64,000 bases of DNA from Ceratodon purpureus (GCA_014871385.1 CM026427.1:6081909-6145908), one strand, 5' to 3'. Counted from the first letter of the stretch, positions 35,236-48,729 are shown. Notes: generated from the letters alone by a model not told the origin. Program-made: numbers and translations.

Positions 35236-35664
35236 GCCTAGAAACCTCCAACCCACATACACAAACACATACACAAACACAAACAATCTCCTGAATTCCC
35301 AACTCAACTAATTGCATCAATCCTCAATCTCTCAGCTCCCATCTCTCATCTGCTCAGCTTCCTCAGCTAATATATGATTTCCTGAGCCTGGGACCCATCA
35401 ATCCAGGGAAGTGGAATCCTTGGGCTTCAAGGAAAGTCATGAATCCGGAAATCTCTGAACCCTAGTGTTTTGCTTTTATGTTTTTGGGGTTCTGGGGCCT
35501 GGAACCGTGAACCCTAACCATGGGCATGATATGATGGGCACTGCTCCAAGTGGGTTTTATTTGCGTTTTCTTCTCTGCTCTTTGGTTTTTGCAGGTGTTG
35601 GACTGACTTAGCGCTCGCACTTGATCAGGGCGAGGTTGGTTTCTGTTGGGTTCAGCGCTTCACG
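35236..35664. promoter_or_regulatory. Shared divergent promoter of TAF7 and RPB10
   Basis: All sequence between the two start codons is 429 bp. It contains two telo-box-like words, AACCCTAG at 35458-35465 and AACCCTAA at 35510-35517, and a site II-type TGGGCT at 35421-35426. In plants these elements are typical of growth-linked genes for ribosomal and transcription components. A TTTTTGCAG acceptor-like site near 35594 suggests a leader intron for RPB10. Transcription start sites cannot be placed from sequence. Confidence 0.55.
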
Positions 35665-37148
35665 ATGATTATTCCTGTGCGTTGCTTCACCTGCGGGAAG
35701 GTATGTGCTCGCTTTGGAGTCACGTTTTGCGCTTTCTGGGGAGAGGAGAGGTTTTTGTTTGTGTGAGAGGATGGTGAGTGAGATTGAGGACGAGGGTTTA
35801 TGGTTTAGGAAGTTGGGAGCTTCTTGGGGAAGTGTTGGTGGAGTGTTGTGTTGTTCTCGCTCTTGTTCTGGGCGTGGAAGGAAGGGCGCGTTTGTGAATA
35901 GCGGCTGGTTATGGTGTGCTGAGAGCGGGGTTAATTGGCTGCTAGTGGGCCGAAGTGGGTTTTAAGGGAGTTTTTTTTAGGGTTCTTCTTTGGGGTTTTG
36001 AGAACTCTCTTGCGTTTGGGAAACGATTTTGGGTGTGGGTCTCTACGCTTGTGTGCACTTTCGGGGGTGATTTGGCAATCGGAGCGAGGAGTGCTTTGTA
36101 TGGGCACACGCATCATATTGTGCCATCAGTGTTTTTAATGAATTTGAGGTTTAGGGTTTGAGAGGTTTCTTGGTGGGGAAGCTTTTTTGTACAATTGTCG
36201 AGGGCACTTACAATTTGTGAGTGCATCTTGTTGTCGCGGTTCTGTTCTTTGTTCATTCATGGGCTCTTAGCCTCTGAAATTGAGTGGAATTGGCCGAGAC
36301 CTTGTAGTGAAACTTGTGAAGAGCATATGTGGTTGTTTATAGGGTTATCTTCTTTGGGGAACGCACATGGCGATGTGTACATGTTGTGACTGTTTGTTGG
36401 TTGCGCAGGTGATTGGCAACAAATGGGACACATATCTCGACCTCTTGCAGGCGGACTATTCCGAGGGGTAGGCACTTAAACCCTAGAATGAATGCTCTTC
36501 TTGAATAACAAACCGGCACTGAATTGCTGTCAGTTGCATCCCTTACGACGACTTATTGTGCCTCAACTGATGCGTCTGTTTCTGTACCTGCCCTGTTTCT
36601 AATAGCACAGCTTAAAATAATATTTTTCTTCCTGTTCGTATTGCAGTGATGCCCTGGACGCCTTGGCTCTGGTCCGGTACTGCTGCCGCCGCATGCTGAT
36701 GACCCATGTGGATCTCATTGAGAAGCTTCTGAATTACAACAGTAAGCATCGTCTGCTCCCCATGACTGTTATGGTTTTGTGTGCTTATTATGTTTCTACT
36801 TTTGAAGTAGTGTTTGCTACTGCTTAGGGTAAGACACAGGTGTGACACAAAAGCTGGTTTTCTTTTTAAACACATGTGTGCAAATTTAAAATTATTACAC
36901 ATATGTGACTTGAAGATTGATTCTCTGTGGCAAAAATTAAAAAGTATGACATTTATGTGACCCAAAAGTACTCTTGTATTTTTTGAATGGTATGCTACTG
37001 GTAGAGTATTGAAGGATTATATGTCAAATATGCTTGTATTAAAGCATCTAATGTGTCACGAAAGATGATTCTCTAGCGCAAATATTGATGCTCTCCTTTT
37101 GATGCTGGTTGTGCAGCTCTGGAGAGGAATGAGAACGCCAATAACTGA
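35665..37148 (+). CDS. RPB10: RNA polymerase shared subunit RPB10 (RPABC5)
   Basis: Four exons (35665-35700, 36409-36467, 36647-36741, 37117-37148) give 73 aa, the expected size. RPB10 is a zinc-binding subunit common to RNA polymerases I, II and III. The invariant start [19 protein letters not shown] provides the first zinc pair (C7-x2-C10). [20 protein letters not shown] provides the atypical second pair, two adjacent cysteines. Splice phases (0, 2, 1) all agree. The last exon codes for only nine residues plus a stop. The identification is essentially certain. Confidence 0.97.
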
Positions 37149-38520
37149 AGTCAGCAGTAATGACCAGTGTCAGCATGGCTCTGTTTATGTTAGCAACTAT
37201 TATGTTCTAAAAACTGGCAGGAACTACTCTTCTCGAGAGGTTTTAACAAGTATAGGAAATGATGACTTTGAAGATTACGGAACACAATTAAAAGAACAAA
37301 TCTAAGTACTGAACGGGGATATTAATTGCTTCACTTAAGAGTCAGCTATTAAGATTTCCTTGTAGAATCATTAGTGCGGCATCCCAGCAATCTTCGAACG
37401 TCTTCGAACATAGATTCCGGAGTGAAACATTGTGCACAGACTCTGCACTTTAAAATTTTCCCAGAATGTAAAACTTGCTTGTACATCGTGCAGTGAAGTT
37501 TTGTGCTAATATACCGTACTCTAATCCTATTCACTGCATGAACTTCTCTTGTTAGAACCATTCAAACTGAGTTGTTTTACTTCAGGATTCTTGTTTCCTT
37601 AAAAAAATCAGTTCCCTTGTCCGTATGGTAAGTGACTCGTCACTATGCTCTACTCGTAAAATAAGAAATATCCTCTCTGTGAGCGGTGGTTGTACTTGCT
37701 GCTGAAACCATGGCATGAAATTCAATCTTGTAGCTATAACCCGCCGTTGACAGTGTACTGCACGTTGGCTATCCATCACATTCTCAATGAATGCTTCAGG
37801 AGTATTTCTAATTTCCTACGCAAACAAGGGTGCTGGCGCGGACACGCCATTACGTCCAACTACCTCATTTCACGGTGGTCACAGAGTTCTGTCTATGACC
37901 ACATTAAAAAAAATTCTTCTGGCTCAATTTATGTTTTATAGTGCTAATTTAAATAAAATTTGTATCCAATCTGTATCCAAAATCCTACACTTGCAATGCA
38001 GTGGCTTACTTGGAACAAAGGACTTCAGAAAATACGTAAAGAAAAAACAGATAAATTTTCAGGTTGGTAGGCCAAAATTTCGCTAGGTTTCGCCGGAGTA
38101 TCACCCGAGTAGCTGGGAACAAGGGAAAATTGGCATAAAAAAGAGAAAATCCACTGGCTCAAGTTGCAGAGAGAGATGTGGATGGAAAGAAGATGAGCTG
38201 CCATGATCATGGCACCGAAAGAATTCACCTGGTTGGTGCCTTTCTCATGTCCGACTGCCATTCCTGTGGCTCACGGAAATCCACCAAGGAGACTCCACCA
38301 AGGCTGCGATGAACAAAACCACCTCCTTCCTTCATCCACCTCTGCACTGCACTGTACTCCATCCCCATGATCATTGTCCCAGGAGGGTCGAATCGGACAC
38401 ACAAACAAACCAGAGAGGAAGAGAAAAACAGATGACACAGAGAGGGAGAGATGAGAGAGACACATAGCAAGTGAAGCCAAATCTCTCGTCTTCCTTCCGG
38501 TTACGCCACAGAGTCCCACA
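37149..38520. other. Intergenic between RPB10 and ABC1K3
   Basis: This contains the RPB10 3' untranslated region. Several 60-100-codon open frames lie on both strands; none shows a domain, splice logic or amino-acid bias that I trust. Confidence 0.35.
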
Positions 38521-40063
38521 GCCTAGAGTCCCAGTTGCGCACATCACACACTACTTGCATTTGTGAGCTGCTAACTTCACCCACCGCTTCTCGCACCACT
38601 CATCACCTTCGCTCATCACTCTGTGCTTCGGTCATCTCGAGGGTTTTTTTTAGGAGAGCTTCATTGCGGAGCAGTTTGGAGTTTCTCTTCTATGTGGGTC
38701 ACAAGCTTCCATCTTTTGGACATTGGGTGGCTTCCATATATTGATTTCCTCTTCCGGAGAGTGTTGTGATTCCTGTGTGCTTCACTTCGCGCACTCTGCT
38801 CTCTTTGGTGAGTCTTTGAATTTGCGTTTTTTTATTTCTCTTTCCTGCCTTTGTGTTGGCTGCGCAATTTGGGGCCTTGATAATGCAGTGGATTCTGAAT
38901 TGGTAACTTAATTGGATTGGCTGGGATTTCTCGTGATTTTTTTTTATCATATCGTGATGTACGTGATGGACTGTCTTGGAGAGTTTGACTGAAGGGGCAA
39001 CGGCGTATTTGCAAATAGAGAGTTTTAATTATTAAGCGTGTAGTTTTCCCTCAATGGAATGGTTTCTTCATTCTACTTGCGGGGGATTGTGGTCGTTTCT
39101 GTTGGAGAAGGATTTGGAATTCTGGTTGAGTAGCGGAAACTGGGCAGTTGGATATGTAAGCTCGTATTTGCAGTGTTTCGTTGGAAGTGCCCTCTGGCTA
39201 CGTTTCATGGGAGTTAGGTTAAACTGCTGTTATGTCGACGAGGTTAAGACACTGGAAATTATGAGTGCGGTCGAAATGGCCGTGTACCCAGGACTTGTGA
39301 TTTGAATCAGAAAGTTGTGAATTTTTCTTTTGTAATTTACAGGAAGTTGGGCGAGCATGACAATGAATTTTGTGAGCCTGTCCATAAATAGTTGGCAGTC
39401 AGGGGGTTAATGATAGTTCCCAGATGGGTTGCATTCAAGCCGATTGAGTAAATATCGCACATTCTATAGACTTAATGATTTCACGAGAGAAAATGTCGAA
39501 GTCTTTGTTTTTTTGTTTTTTATTGAGGACAGAAAATAAGGTGCAGACAGCGGTCAATTGAGGCGTATAATTGAACGGTCAAGTGAATGGAATCTGGAAG
39601 CCGGTTCAATTGTACGTCTTTTCTTTTTCCCTGTCTGCATCAGAGGCGTCCAACTGAACAGTTTTTGAGAACAGGTTACGACCGATTCAGGAGCAGATCA
39701 ATTTGCCAGCTTAATCTCGACAATGAAAACTCGGTGATCATTAGGAATGTTTTGGAACATACGTGGTCCTTAGGTTGTGGCTCGCAAATTTAATTTTTGG
39801 CTGATGTTGCTTTCTCAGTAAGTAGCAACAATGTCAGCTACAAAGTCCTGTTTGATCTGCAAACATGAGAATTGTATATAACTTCCATCGTTGAGCCTAA
39901 ACAAGGGAGAGCTTGTGTGAAGATGAAATTGGATCGGCATGTGGTCCTCTAGATATGAGATATGTCAGTTTTCTGAATCTGAAAGTTATGAATCTTAGTA
40001 ATGGTTGGTTATGCAAAATATTTGAATGTTGGAGATACGCTGTGTTTGCAGCGGAGCTGAAGA
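38521..40063 (+). other. Leader exon and leader intron of the ABC1K3 gene
   Basis: A candidate donor (CTCTTTG/GTGAGTC near 38810) and an acceptor (GTGTTTGCAG at 40051) define a leader intron of about 1.2 kb ending 12 bp before the start codon. The sequence between is T-rich with no exon-like content. Confidence 0.45.
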
Positions 40064-43000
40064 ATGAGGGCAGCAGCAGTACCGGTCACGCATGTGGCCG
40101 GTCCATTCCATTCTGTGGACTCTTCAGCACCATCTCCGTCCGGACAGCTTCGTTATAAACCCAACTGCCCCAATGCCTCCGGCTGTCTGGCAACACAGGC
40201 ATCGAGGGCGCAACCTGGATGTTCAAGCACTCTGCACAGAGGAGCGAAACGCACAGATGTAGGATGGCTAAGCAAACAGAGACTCGGTTCCAATGCTCTT
40301 GCAGAAAGCTCCAACAATGTAGCACGTGGTGGAGGCAGGGCAGCGAATGCGAGGGCTGTCATGGTGCCAGTAAGACCAAGGGAGCCCACATCGATAGGGG
40401 ACTCAGGCAATGGTGCCACCATGCGGACTCTAGAAGGGGTGTCGACTACTCAAGGAGTCTCCGGGGTAGGTCTGGTAAATGCGAGAAGCAACGGAACCAC
40501 CACCCAAACTGTGGCAGAGGATTCAGATGGAGCAGAAGCACGCGCTAGTCTTCGAGCAGCGGGCGTGGTTGAGTATGATCCGGTCATTCTATCCCGCCGC
40601 TTCGGTAGCCAACCATTCAAGGTAGAAACCTTGCAGTGGAAATCTTTCATGTAGTTCTCCCACTTCGAATTTTCTCTTTTTGAACTGCCTAAGCTACCTG
40701 GAAGCGCGGACAAGTATCCAATCATTTATGTGTTCTTGCATATGGAGGCTATGGGGGCACCAAGCTTGAAGCTAATTCTAGCATGTGTAGAGTTGGTGAT
40801 GGTGCTGATTGTTTTTGTTCGCTTTCATGCATTTGTATACTGACCTGACAGTAGGTGGTGGGAAGGGCGTTACAAATAGGAACAGGTTTGGGGACGTTCG
40901 CTTTGACGGTGCTGTTGGATAAGCAAAGAGGTCTAACTGCCGTCAACATGCGAAAGCGAGCGATTGAGTTTAGAGAAAGACTGACGAAGCTTGGCCCTAC
41001 TTTCGTGAAGGTTGGGCAAGGCCTTTCTACGAGGCCGGATCTTTGCCCTCCAGAGTATTTGGAAGAGCTTGCCGAGCTCCAGGTGCGTGGCAGGTTCACT
41101 TCCTTATGTACCGATTTGAAAGCTCCACAAATTGAATAGCCTTGACGAGTACAAATTCATGGAAGATTATTTTGTGACTAGACTTAGGAGAATCGAAGGT
41201 TGTGACTCTTGTTTATTGAATGTGGATTCCATTTTTTACTTGCAGGATGCATTGCCAACATTCTCAACTAAGTTGGCATTCGAATGCATTGAAAAAGAGT
41301 TAGGGATGCCACTTGAGACCGCCTACTCAAGTATCACTGCTGAACCAATTGCTGCAGCGAGCTTAGGACAAGTTTACAAAGCTGTTCTTCGCAGCACTGG
41401 CGAAACTGTTGCTGTGAAGGTTCAAAGACCCGGCATTGAGGAACAAGTGGGTCTCGATTTCTACTTGGTCCGAGGTTTGACAGCTCTTATTGATCGCTAT
41501 GTTGACATCATTACAAGCAACGTGACTGATCTGCTTGATGAATTCGCCCGGAGGGTGTACCAAGAGCTCAACTATGTACAGGTACGGCCTTGCAATATAC
41601 ATTTCTAAAATTTTGGTTTCAGCAATACGTTTGAAGAACTTTCATTCAAATGCTTACAGTCCACTCTTCCAAACATAATGAAGTATACTGGTCGTTTTTG
41701 AATGAGAACAGGAGGCTCGTAATGCCAAAAGGTTCAAGGCACTGTATGGCGATCGAAGTGACGTGTTGGTGCCTGGAATGTACTGGGACTACACAAGCGT
41801 AAAGGTCCTGACAATGGAGTGGGTGGAAGGAACGAAACTGAGTGAACAGGCAAGGATTGAACAACAGGGTTTAAATATACTTAAGCTTGTGGACACCGGC
41901 ATCCAGTGCAGCCTTCGCCAGCTACTGGAACATGGTTATTTCCACGCCGACCCCCACCCTGGCAATCTTCTTGCTACTCCTGATGGGCGCCTTGCTTTTC
42001 TCGACTTTGGCATGATGAGTGAAACTCCAGCGAGTGCTCGATTTGCCATCATAGGGCATGTGGTGCATCTGGTGAACCGTGATTACGATGCCATGGCTCG
42101 AGACTATTATGACCTGAATTTTCTCTCCCGGGACGTGGACGTTTCTCCCATTGTGCCCGCTCTTCAATCCTTCTTTGACGACGTCTTAACTGCCACCGTT
42201 AGCGAACTGAATTTCAAGACTATAGTTGATGGATTGGGTTCTGTTCTTTATCAATACCCATTTAATGGTAAGCGTTCGAGCCATTCTGATTCTTGCTCCT
42301 ACTCATTGCCATTATTTATGTTTTCAACAGTAATTTGTGAAAGTGCAAGGGCATTGTTTTTGTGGTCGCTAACAAGCTGTATTGTCTGCCAGTGCCTGCT
42401 TACTACGCCCTTATTTTAAGATCTTTGACGGTGTTGGAAGGGCTGGCTCTGTACACCGACCCAAATTTCAAAGTTCTTGCTGCCTCGTATCCATATTTTG
42501 CCAAACGACTGCTTACCGACCAGAATCCTTATCTGCGAAACGCTTTAATCGAACTTCTTTTCAAGGATGGAACTTTCAGGTAAATTTTGCTCACTTCATC
42601 GATATTTGCTATGAAACTCGTTAGTGCTCTCCTGCATTGCTGTGTTTTTATTACTAGTTAGAGAAGGTTGTGACAAGACTGCCATTCCCTGGTTTTGTGC
42701 GATTAAGCATTATATTGTGAGTCATCTGCAGAAGCGGTTCGAAATTCCGTCAGGACTACTTGTATATTTTCCTTTAACTAATTAGTTAGAAAAGCAACCA
42801 GTTAGAAAAGCAATTGGAATGTATCTGATGGCCTTGTTTACTGGCAGAGTACTTAACGGTGACATATATCTTATGCAGGTGGAACCGTTTAGAGAATCTG
42901 TTAACACAAGGTCGGAAGGACTCGGATTTCCAGGCAAACGAAGTAGTGCAACCCATAGTGGAGCTACTGTTGGGGCAAGAAGGCGACGAGTTACAGATGC

Positions 43001-43610
43001 TTATAGAAAGCGAGGTCGTGCGTGTGAGTGAAGCTTTGATATTAGGCACTGTATTGCAAACTGTGAAGCAAGTTCCTGCCCCTCTGCGCGCATTCCTTCC
43101 TCCGATTCAAGCCAGTCTTCGAGACCAAGCCACCACGCTCGCTCTGCGTGAGCAAGTGCTGAGGATTTACGGTCTGCTTCAAAGCTCCAGAGGGTTTGAC
43201 CCTGCAATGCTTCAACCCCTTGTTGAGGTATGCTATTCTCGAACTCTCTATTCCATGTGTCCAATTGCCTTCACTTATCAAGAAGCTTAGTTTCGCTCGT
43301 GACAGATCATATCGAAAAATTATCTTTGTTCGAACCTCAGAAGCATTTGCATTAGTGCCCGAGTTGTCCTTGTAAAGAAGCCGGTGCTACTTGTTGTTTG
43401 AGATCACGTCTAGTCCACAAGACAAGTGACACTTCACCGATGTTGCTCTAACATTTCTTCCTGGTGTGAATATAGGTGCTGATGAGGCCAAAAGCTCGGG
43501 CGTTTGGAGGCCGTGTCGCAAGTAGTGTATCTCGTCGTTTGGCTGCGCGCACATTACAGCAGCTATTACGGTCGCCATCATCCTCTCAACCTACAAGATT
43601 GGCGTCGTAA
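40064..43610 (+). CDS. ABC1K3: ABC1-like kinase ABC1K3 (plastoglobule)
   Basis: Seven exons (40064-40621, 40855-41082, 41246-41581, 41712-42267, 42393-42579, 42879-43227, 43476-43610) join in phase into 782 aa. The first about 150 residues are low-complexity and probably contain the chloroplast transit peptide. ABC1 (ADCK/UbiB) kinase hallmarks follow in order: KVGQ at 238-241 within [20 protein letters not shown], the Ala-rich loop AAAS at 298-301, VAVK with K320, HADPHPGN at 452-459 and DFG at 472-474. The sequence closely resembles Arabidopsis At1g79600 (ABC1K3), a plastoglobule kinase tied to prenylquinone (tocopherol/plastoquinone) metabolism and photoprotection. The C-terminus ends in a basic Ser-rich tail, as in that protein. 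Orthology is from remembered sequence, not alignment. Confidence 0.93.
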
Positions 43611-43955
43611 TATATGGAGGCACATGGATCAATCACACAGCCCAGCGTAGAGTCCGGTACTATACATGAATAGCAACCTCTCAACTTTTGTAACATATGT
43701 GAAGACCTCATGAACTGCCTCACCGCATAGTTTGTGCGGCGGAAGGTGGGTGATTATTATTATACAAAAAGAAACATTCTTCATTCAGGATATGGATATT
43801 GTTACAACCACTGGTATCCATGTTATAATAAAAGAGCAGCGATTAGCATAGTTGGTGTTTTAACGTTGCCATGGACACATCATATGGAAACACGCCAGGC
43901 TTAATTTGTTCAAAACTACCAACACCAATTGGGCTTGTTGGTCTGAATTCAGACC
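43611..43955. other. ABC1K3 3' flank
   Basis: The 3' untranslated region and a short spacer before the LRR relic. A TTATTATTATACAAAAAG stretch is present, and no gene is seen. Confidence 0.4.
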
Positions 43956-44680
43956 TTGCTAATGAGTGGGAAGCAGTTGGTGTTGGACCAGCTTTCGGAT
44001 CCTCGATGTTATAAGTGCACACCCATCACAAGGCCCTCAGGAACTACAAGCCCGCTGTTGAATTTCGACTTTTTAGAGGTAAACGGTTGTGAGAAACTGC
44101 AGGAGCTTCCTAACTCCATTGGACAACTCAAATTGCTCACTGAGCTGTCTGTGAGGAAATGTAGCAGCCTCTAGACTTGCCTGATTTGTTGGTTACATTG
44201 ATAGGTGTGCGATATGTATACATTGTCAGTGGTAGCAAATGCTACGTTTTTTACTAACTAAATCCGGAAAAGTGCCTCCTTTTTTTTATCTGTTGTATTG
44301 TACCTGACTCACCAGCTCCTACAATGACTCAAAATAGGGACAAAAAACGTCAGGTTTGCTGCCAGTGTGTGCAACACAAACCGATCACCCAGCTGTCAAT
44401 GTCCGCAGGCAACTTGTAAAACCTCCGCGAGCTGGGGATACAGGGTTGTTGTGAGTTTCCAGGGTCATGTCTCATGGTGTTGGACAATAGTGTCTGGAAT
44501 TCCGCTCCGTTCTATGATCATGGCGAGAGAAAGAAGCCCTTGATCTGTGACTTGGAGGAAATTGCAAGTGGTGGAAACGGATAATTGCAGATACCTCAAA
44601 AAGGAGGTTAATTCTTCAGCGTGTTTACAAGTTGCCATGTTCCAAGTTGAAAGAGTTCTGTGAAGAAAAAAATGTCTTGA
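43956..44680 (+). pseudogene. LRR relic of an NLR-type receptor
   Basis: A plus-strand frame ending at 44174 contains FLEVNGCEKLQELPNSIGQL followed by LLTELSVRKCSSL and a stop, a textbook plant TNL-type leucine-rich repeat. Beyond the stop more degenerate LRR-like text resumes in other frames, for example LSMSAGNL-stop-NLRELGIQGC near 44396-44450 and a possible LQVVETDNCRYLKKE near 44560-44610. There is no start, NB-ARC or TIR segment nearby. This is a dead fragment of the same gene class as the gene at the right edge of the window. Confidence 0.7.
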
Positions 44681-45035
44681 TCATCGTGGGTCTACTTTAA
44701 CAGGACCTTACGTGAATAGAAATTTTGAGGTGTGTTCTATCAAGTTATCTGTTAGGACTCGACTGCGTTTCATTGAATAGATCTTTAGGATTTGTTAGTG
44801 CAACGTAACTTGGACATTTATAAAAACTTGTACTTGAAAATGATGAAATGGAAATGAACAAAAGCAAAGAAAGAATAAATTTGAAGATAATGACACTTGT
44901 GATCAAAGTAGGCCTTCATTTTGAACAGAATTATCAATAAAATTGCCCTAAGAGAGCCTCACGAATCAGTCCTACTTGCCACTAATAGCTTTAAACAGCT
45001 GAGCTCCAGATCTAATCCCGAGACGAAATGCTAGT
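44681..45035. other. eIF3m 3' flank
   Basis: Non-coding, AT-rich sequence including the probable 3' untranslated region of the minus-strand eIF3m gene. Confidence 0.4.
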
Positions 45036-48000
45036 TTAGTGGACTGCTGCCTGAAGTGTTTGTGGGATGCCGCCTTGTGAATACTTAGCAGTAGCAATGA
45101 TCCTGGATACATTGTTGATGTTTTCCTGCGCCATACCCACTTCATGTCAGTACCGACACTCGGCCTACAGGTGACTCGTTCAAGCATCATCGTTTTTAAG
45201 AGAAAATTATTTGAAGAACTCACCCAAATTTAGGCAAATGTCATTCAAAAGACAGTCTTAATAAATTGTTGTTTTGATCAAACTACAGTTACAAAAGAAA
45301 TAAAAAATGATGTAGCAAGGCCAAGCGAAGTAACTCAAAAACTGTGAATGCAATAAAACTCGTTTAGGAAAGGAAGTTGCTAACCTTCCAGCCAGAAAGT
45401 CCACTCCGCAACTCTTGCCACTGTGCAGGTCCAAAAACCCTCTCGGTGCAGCGTCTGCGGATTAAAAAGTGTCAAAAAGTTAATTTTTCAATTACTAACA
45501 TATTCAAAAGGGGATAATATGTGAACTAAAACATTTATTTTTAATAAAAAGAAACATTGATTACTACAGAATGCAATTGTCATATGATATCATTCCATAA
45601 TGCAACCTAAAACTGCGACACTACGGAACATGAACGTACAAAAACATATTACTGCTTTTGTAATCTGATTGAGACAATCAGAATTTGGCAATTACTCTGC
45701 TCGTTTTCCTAATAACAAGTGTACAGAGTTCATGCCTTTATAGGGGGAAAAATGCAGTAGAAACCCTTGCTGCACAAGAATGATACGTACCCAATGACAA
45801 CGACTTGTCTCAATTGATCCATCTTGGCTTCCAGAAGCTTTGCTGCAATAGCCCGAACTATCCAGTACTCCACCTCGTCATCGTTAACCTATCATAACAA
45901 CAAGAAATTCGTCACATTACATAACCTAAACTCAAATTAGTAGATTTCAAAGGCTCGTCATGATAGTGTAAAGGTGGCTTCGAATAACTTGTTTGCAAAT
46001 ACCTTGTCGTATGGGAAAAAGAAAACTAAAACTGCTGTAAAAGTTACTGTTATGCTATAAATGGTTTTCCGAACACCAAGACCAACCAAAATCAACAAGG
46101 CCTAGAAAACCAATGCCTTCGGAATCTTGCCAAACGTGTTCATTGAGAAAGCTACCATAGCATGAAAAGATCATATGAATGCTTATTTTGACAGCTGCAG
46201 CATACCTTGAGAGTATCCCGAATGGCTGCATAGGAAATCTCCCCAGAACTCGTGGCGGCAAGACCCACTAGCGACATAAGCCGCATCTTGGTGACGCATT
46301 CCTCATGCACAAGCCCTGCATCCAAATCAAATTGGTTGACACATCTATTCCTCTAGGTGGTGGGATTAACAAGGATATCAAGGACTGAAGACACAGCGAA
46401 TTTGAAATTATGATGAAAAAACGGCAAGTGAAAATACAGACCATATTCCTTCAAAGTAGCAGCATCTGCTGTCTGAAACTCGAGGTAATCAGAAAGTCGA
46501 CCAGTCAAAAAGATCTCGAGCAAACGGTATACTGGCCCGTATTTGGAATCCCTTCCCAACTGCTTCACGGCTGGCATCTCCAATAAGTCGCACTACATAC
46601 CACAAAATTTTCCACCCATAAGACATGACTGCACTTATTTAATCTGCCCAAAAAGCCAGATATCTATGCAATAAAATCCAGATCTACGCACAGCCAGATA
46701 CAAGTATTAATATGTGAGAAATTTGAGACTTACAAGATAAATGCTCTGATCACCAGACCGATGTTTCTGCAGTTATACAAGCAGTTTAGCAAGTGGCCTA
46801 AACATAGTATAGCATAGAAGACCAGTACATGATGGAAAAGCATACCCAAAAAAAATATTAAAAGATAAAATAAAGAAGCAGATGTCTCAAACTTCCAACA
46901 ATCGAGTTCAACCTGAAACATATCAGGAGACTTGACGAATTCAATGATAGCCCTCACAGCTTCTTCCTTTGCTTCGCTGAGCGTGCTTGCGTCCGCTCCA
47001 GCAAAGGTTGCCAAGTATTTTACCAGAAATGTGTAAGAGTCCTTTGAGTACCTACAAAAAAACTCCATATAATTTAATAGTTGGCCAAAAGTTGTTTGTT
47101 CCACAAATTCCATGTTTAAAAAATTGGCAAAAATTTCAAGGTATTGATATCAAACTGAATCGCTAAGTCAGATGCAAAAATTGGCTTGAAAAGCACCTCA
47201 AATCCCACCCAAAAACAATATACTAGATCGTTGGTTTCCAGAAGGTTAGCTGTTAGTCTAAAGTACCGAGATAAAATGCAAGGAAACTGCAAAGGACCAA
47301 AATGTTTGCTTCAGAAGCTTCAATAGGCGCCGATTGGGAAATTCGATGCAAATGCGAAGACATAGTTTGAGATGTAATGAAATTGTGTTGAAACGTACCC
47401 TTTCTGATCCTTTAGAATGTTTGATGCAGACAAGAAAATATCACGCTTCTCACTCTCACTAATGTTCCATTCAAATAAGAATGAATCCATACGCTTGAAA
47501 GTAGGTATAACAAGTTCGGTCGCTTTTCCGGCTACAGCAAGCTTGAGCACTCTCTTGAAGATCAGAAACCGGCCATAAGGGTTCTCTAACACATTGTACA
47601 AATGAAACAAACTGCAAAGCCCACAGGTAAAACTCCAGTCAGATAGGTATGGAGCCAGATAGAAAAATCAACATCAAACCCAGGAGCGATGTATGTATCC
47701 GAAAAAAACATCCTTAAAGTTCTATCAAGATCGTCATGATAAAAGAATACATTTTGAGACGAATGACTGGCTTTTCAATGGGCTGCACAGTGAGCTTGTT
47801 CGCGATCTGATCCGCCATCGCGAGTGCATCATCTGGACTTTGTGCCTTCGATACCAGATTAGAAATGACTGTAAAAATGCACTCCATATCTGCAGCACAC
47901 AAGCCAAGGCGAAACTCTCATGAGCACAAAATCAAGAAAAATCTGATCCAACCTGTTTTCACCTAGCTTTCACCCATATTATCATAGACAATTAGGTCAA

Positions 48001-48729
48001 AATTTGTGCAAGCCCTTACAATTCTGACACACTACACAAAATTCCAATGTAAGGATTTAAAACGCTGCCCCTAAAAACTCCAAACAATCCAACACAATCT
48101 CAAAACAACAGCCAACACCAGCACAAATCAAAACGCACCAAAGTACCTTTCTCTGAGGTTTTGGCAAGCACCATGTCAGCAGACGTGAGCAGCAAATTCA
48201 CAAGGTCCGGGTACCGTCTATCAACCAGGTACGCATGCGCTTCATTGCAGAATTGCGCAACCGCTGGCCCGGCAATCTTCACACAAGAAACAAACACACT
48301 TCAGATCACCTCAACCACCACGCATCCACTCCGTAACCCTAAAAACGCTCCCCACCAAAAACCCCTCCCCCAAGCCAACCCCTCCGTCCCACACACCACT
48401 ACGAAACTCACATTACCCCATCTCTCTCGCATTCCAACCCCCAAACCAAACCCTAAACCCCCCATTCACTGCTCACGACTCCCATAAACCCGACCTTGAA
48501 CAGGTTACCATTAAGAGCACTACCCAGAGTCTCCACCTCCAGTTCATTCATTTCACTAAAACCGTGAAGCTCTTATCAATGCTGTGCAGACATGAGAGAG
48601 GAGAAGCAGAGGGAGAAGAAGTAAGGCGTGACTGACCTCATGGCCGCCGTCGGCCCAGGCGAGGTCGGCGATGGTGCGCGCCACGGCCATGGTGGGATCC
48701 TCCTCGGACGTCTCCACCAGAGTCGTCAT
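45036..48729 (-). CDS. eIF3m: Translation initiation factor eIF3 subunit M
   Basis: Ten exons (48729-48637, 48276-48147, 47889-47751, 47611-47399, 47051-46913, 46592-46442, 46315-46206, 45888-45791, 45454-45385, 45125-45036) join in phase into 410 aa, the normal length. eIF3m is a PCI-domain subunit of the cytosolic eIF3 complex that recruits mRNA and the 43S complex. The N-terminus MTTLVETSEEDPTMAVAR, the middle block KYLATFAGADASTLSEAKEE and the PCI/winged-helix block SYAAIRDTLKVNDDEVEYW all match plant eIF3m. The C-terminal WQELRSGLSGWKENINNV is also typical. All introns are GT-AG. The gene is spread over 3.7 kb with short introns. Identification is from remembered Arabidopsis sequence and is strong. 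Confidence 0.95.

Noticed and set aside
37349..37561. 70-codon minus-strand frame with Cys residues
   Set aside because: The CxxC-like spacing is not convincing, there are no flanking exons, and it lies in the RPB10 3' region.
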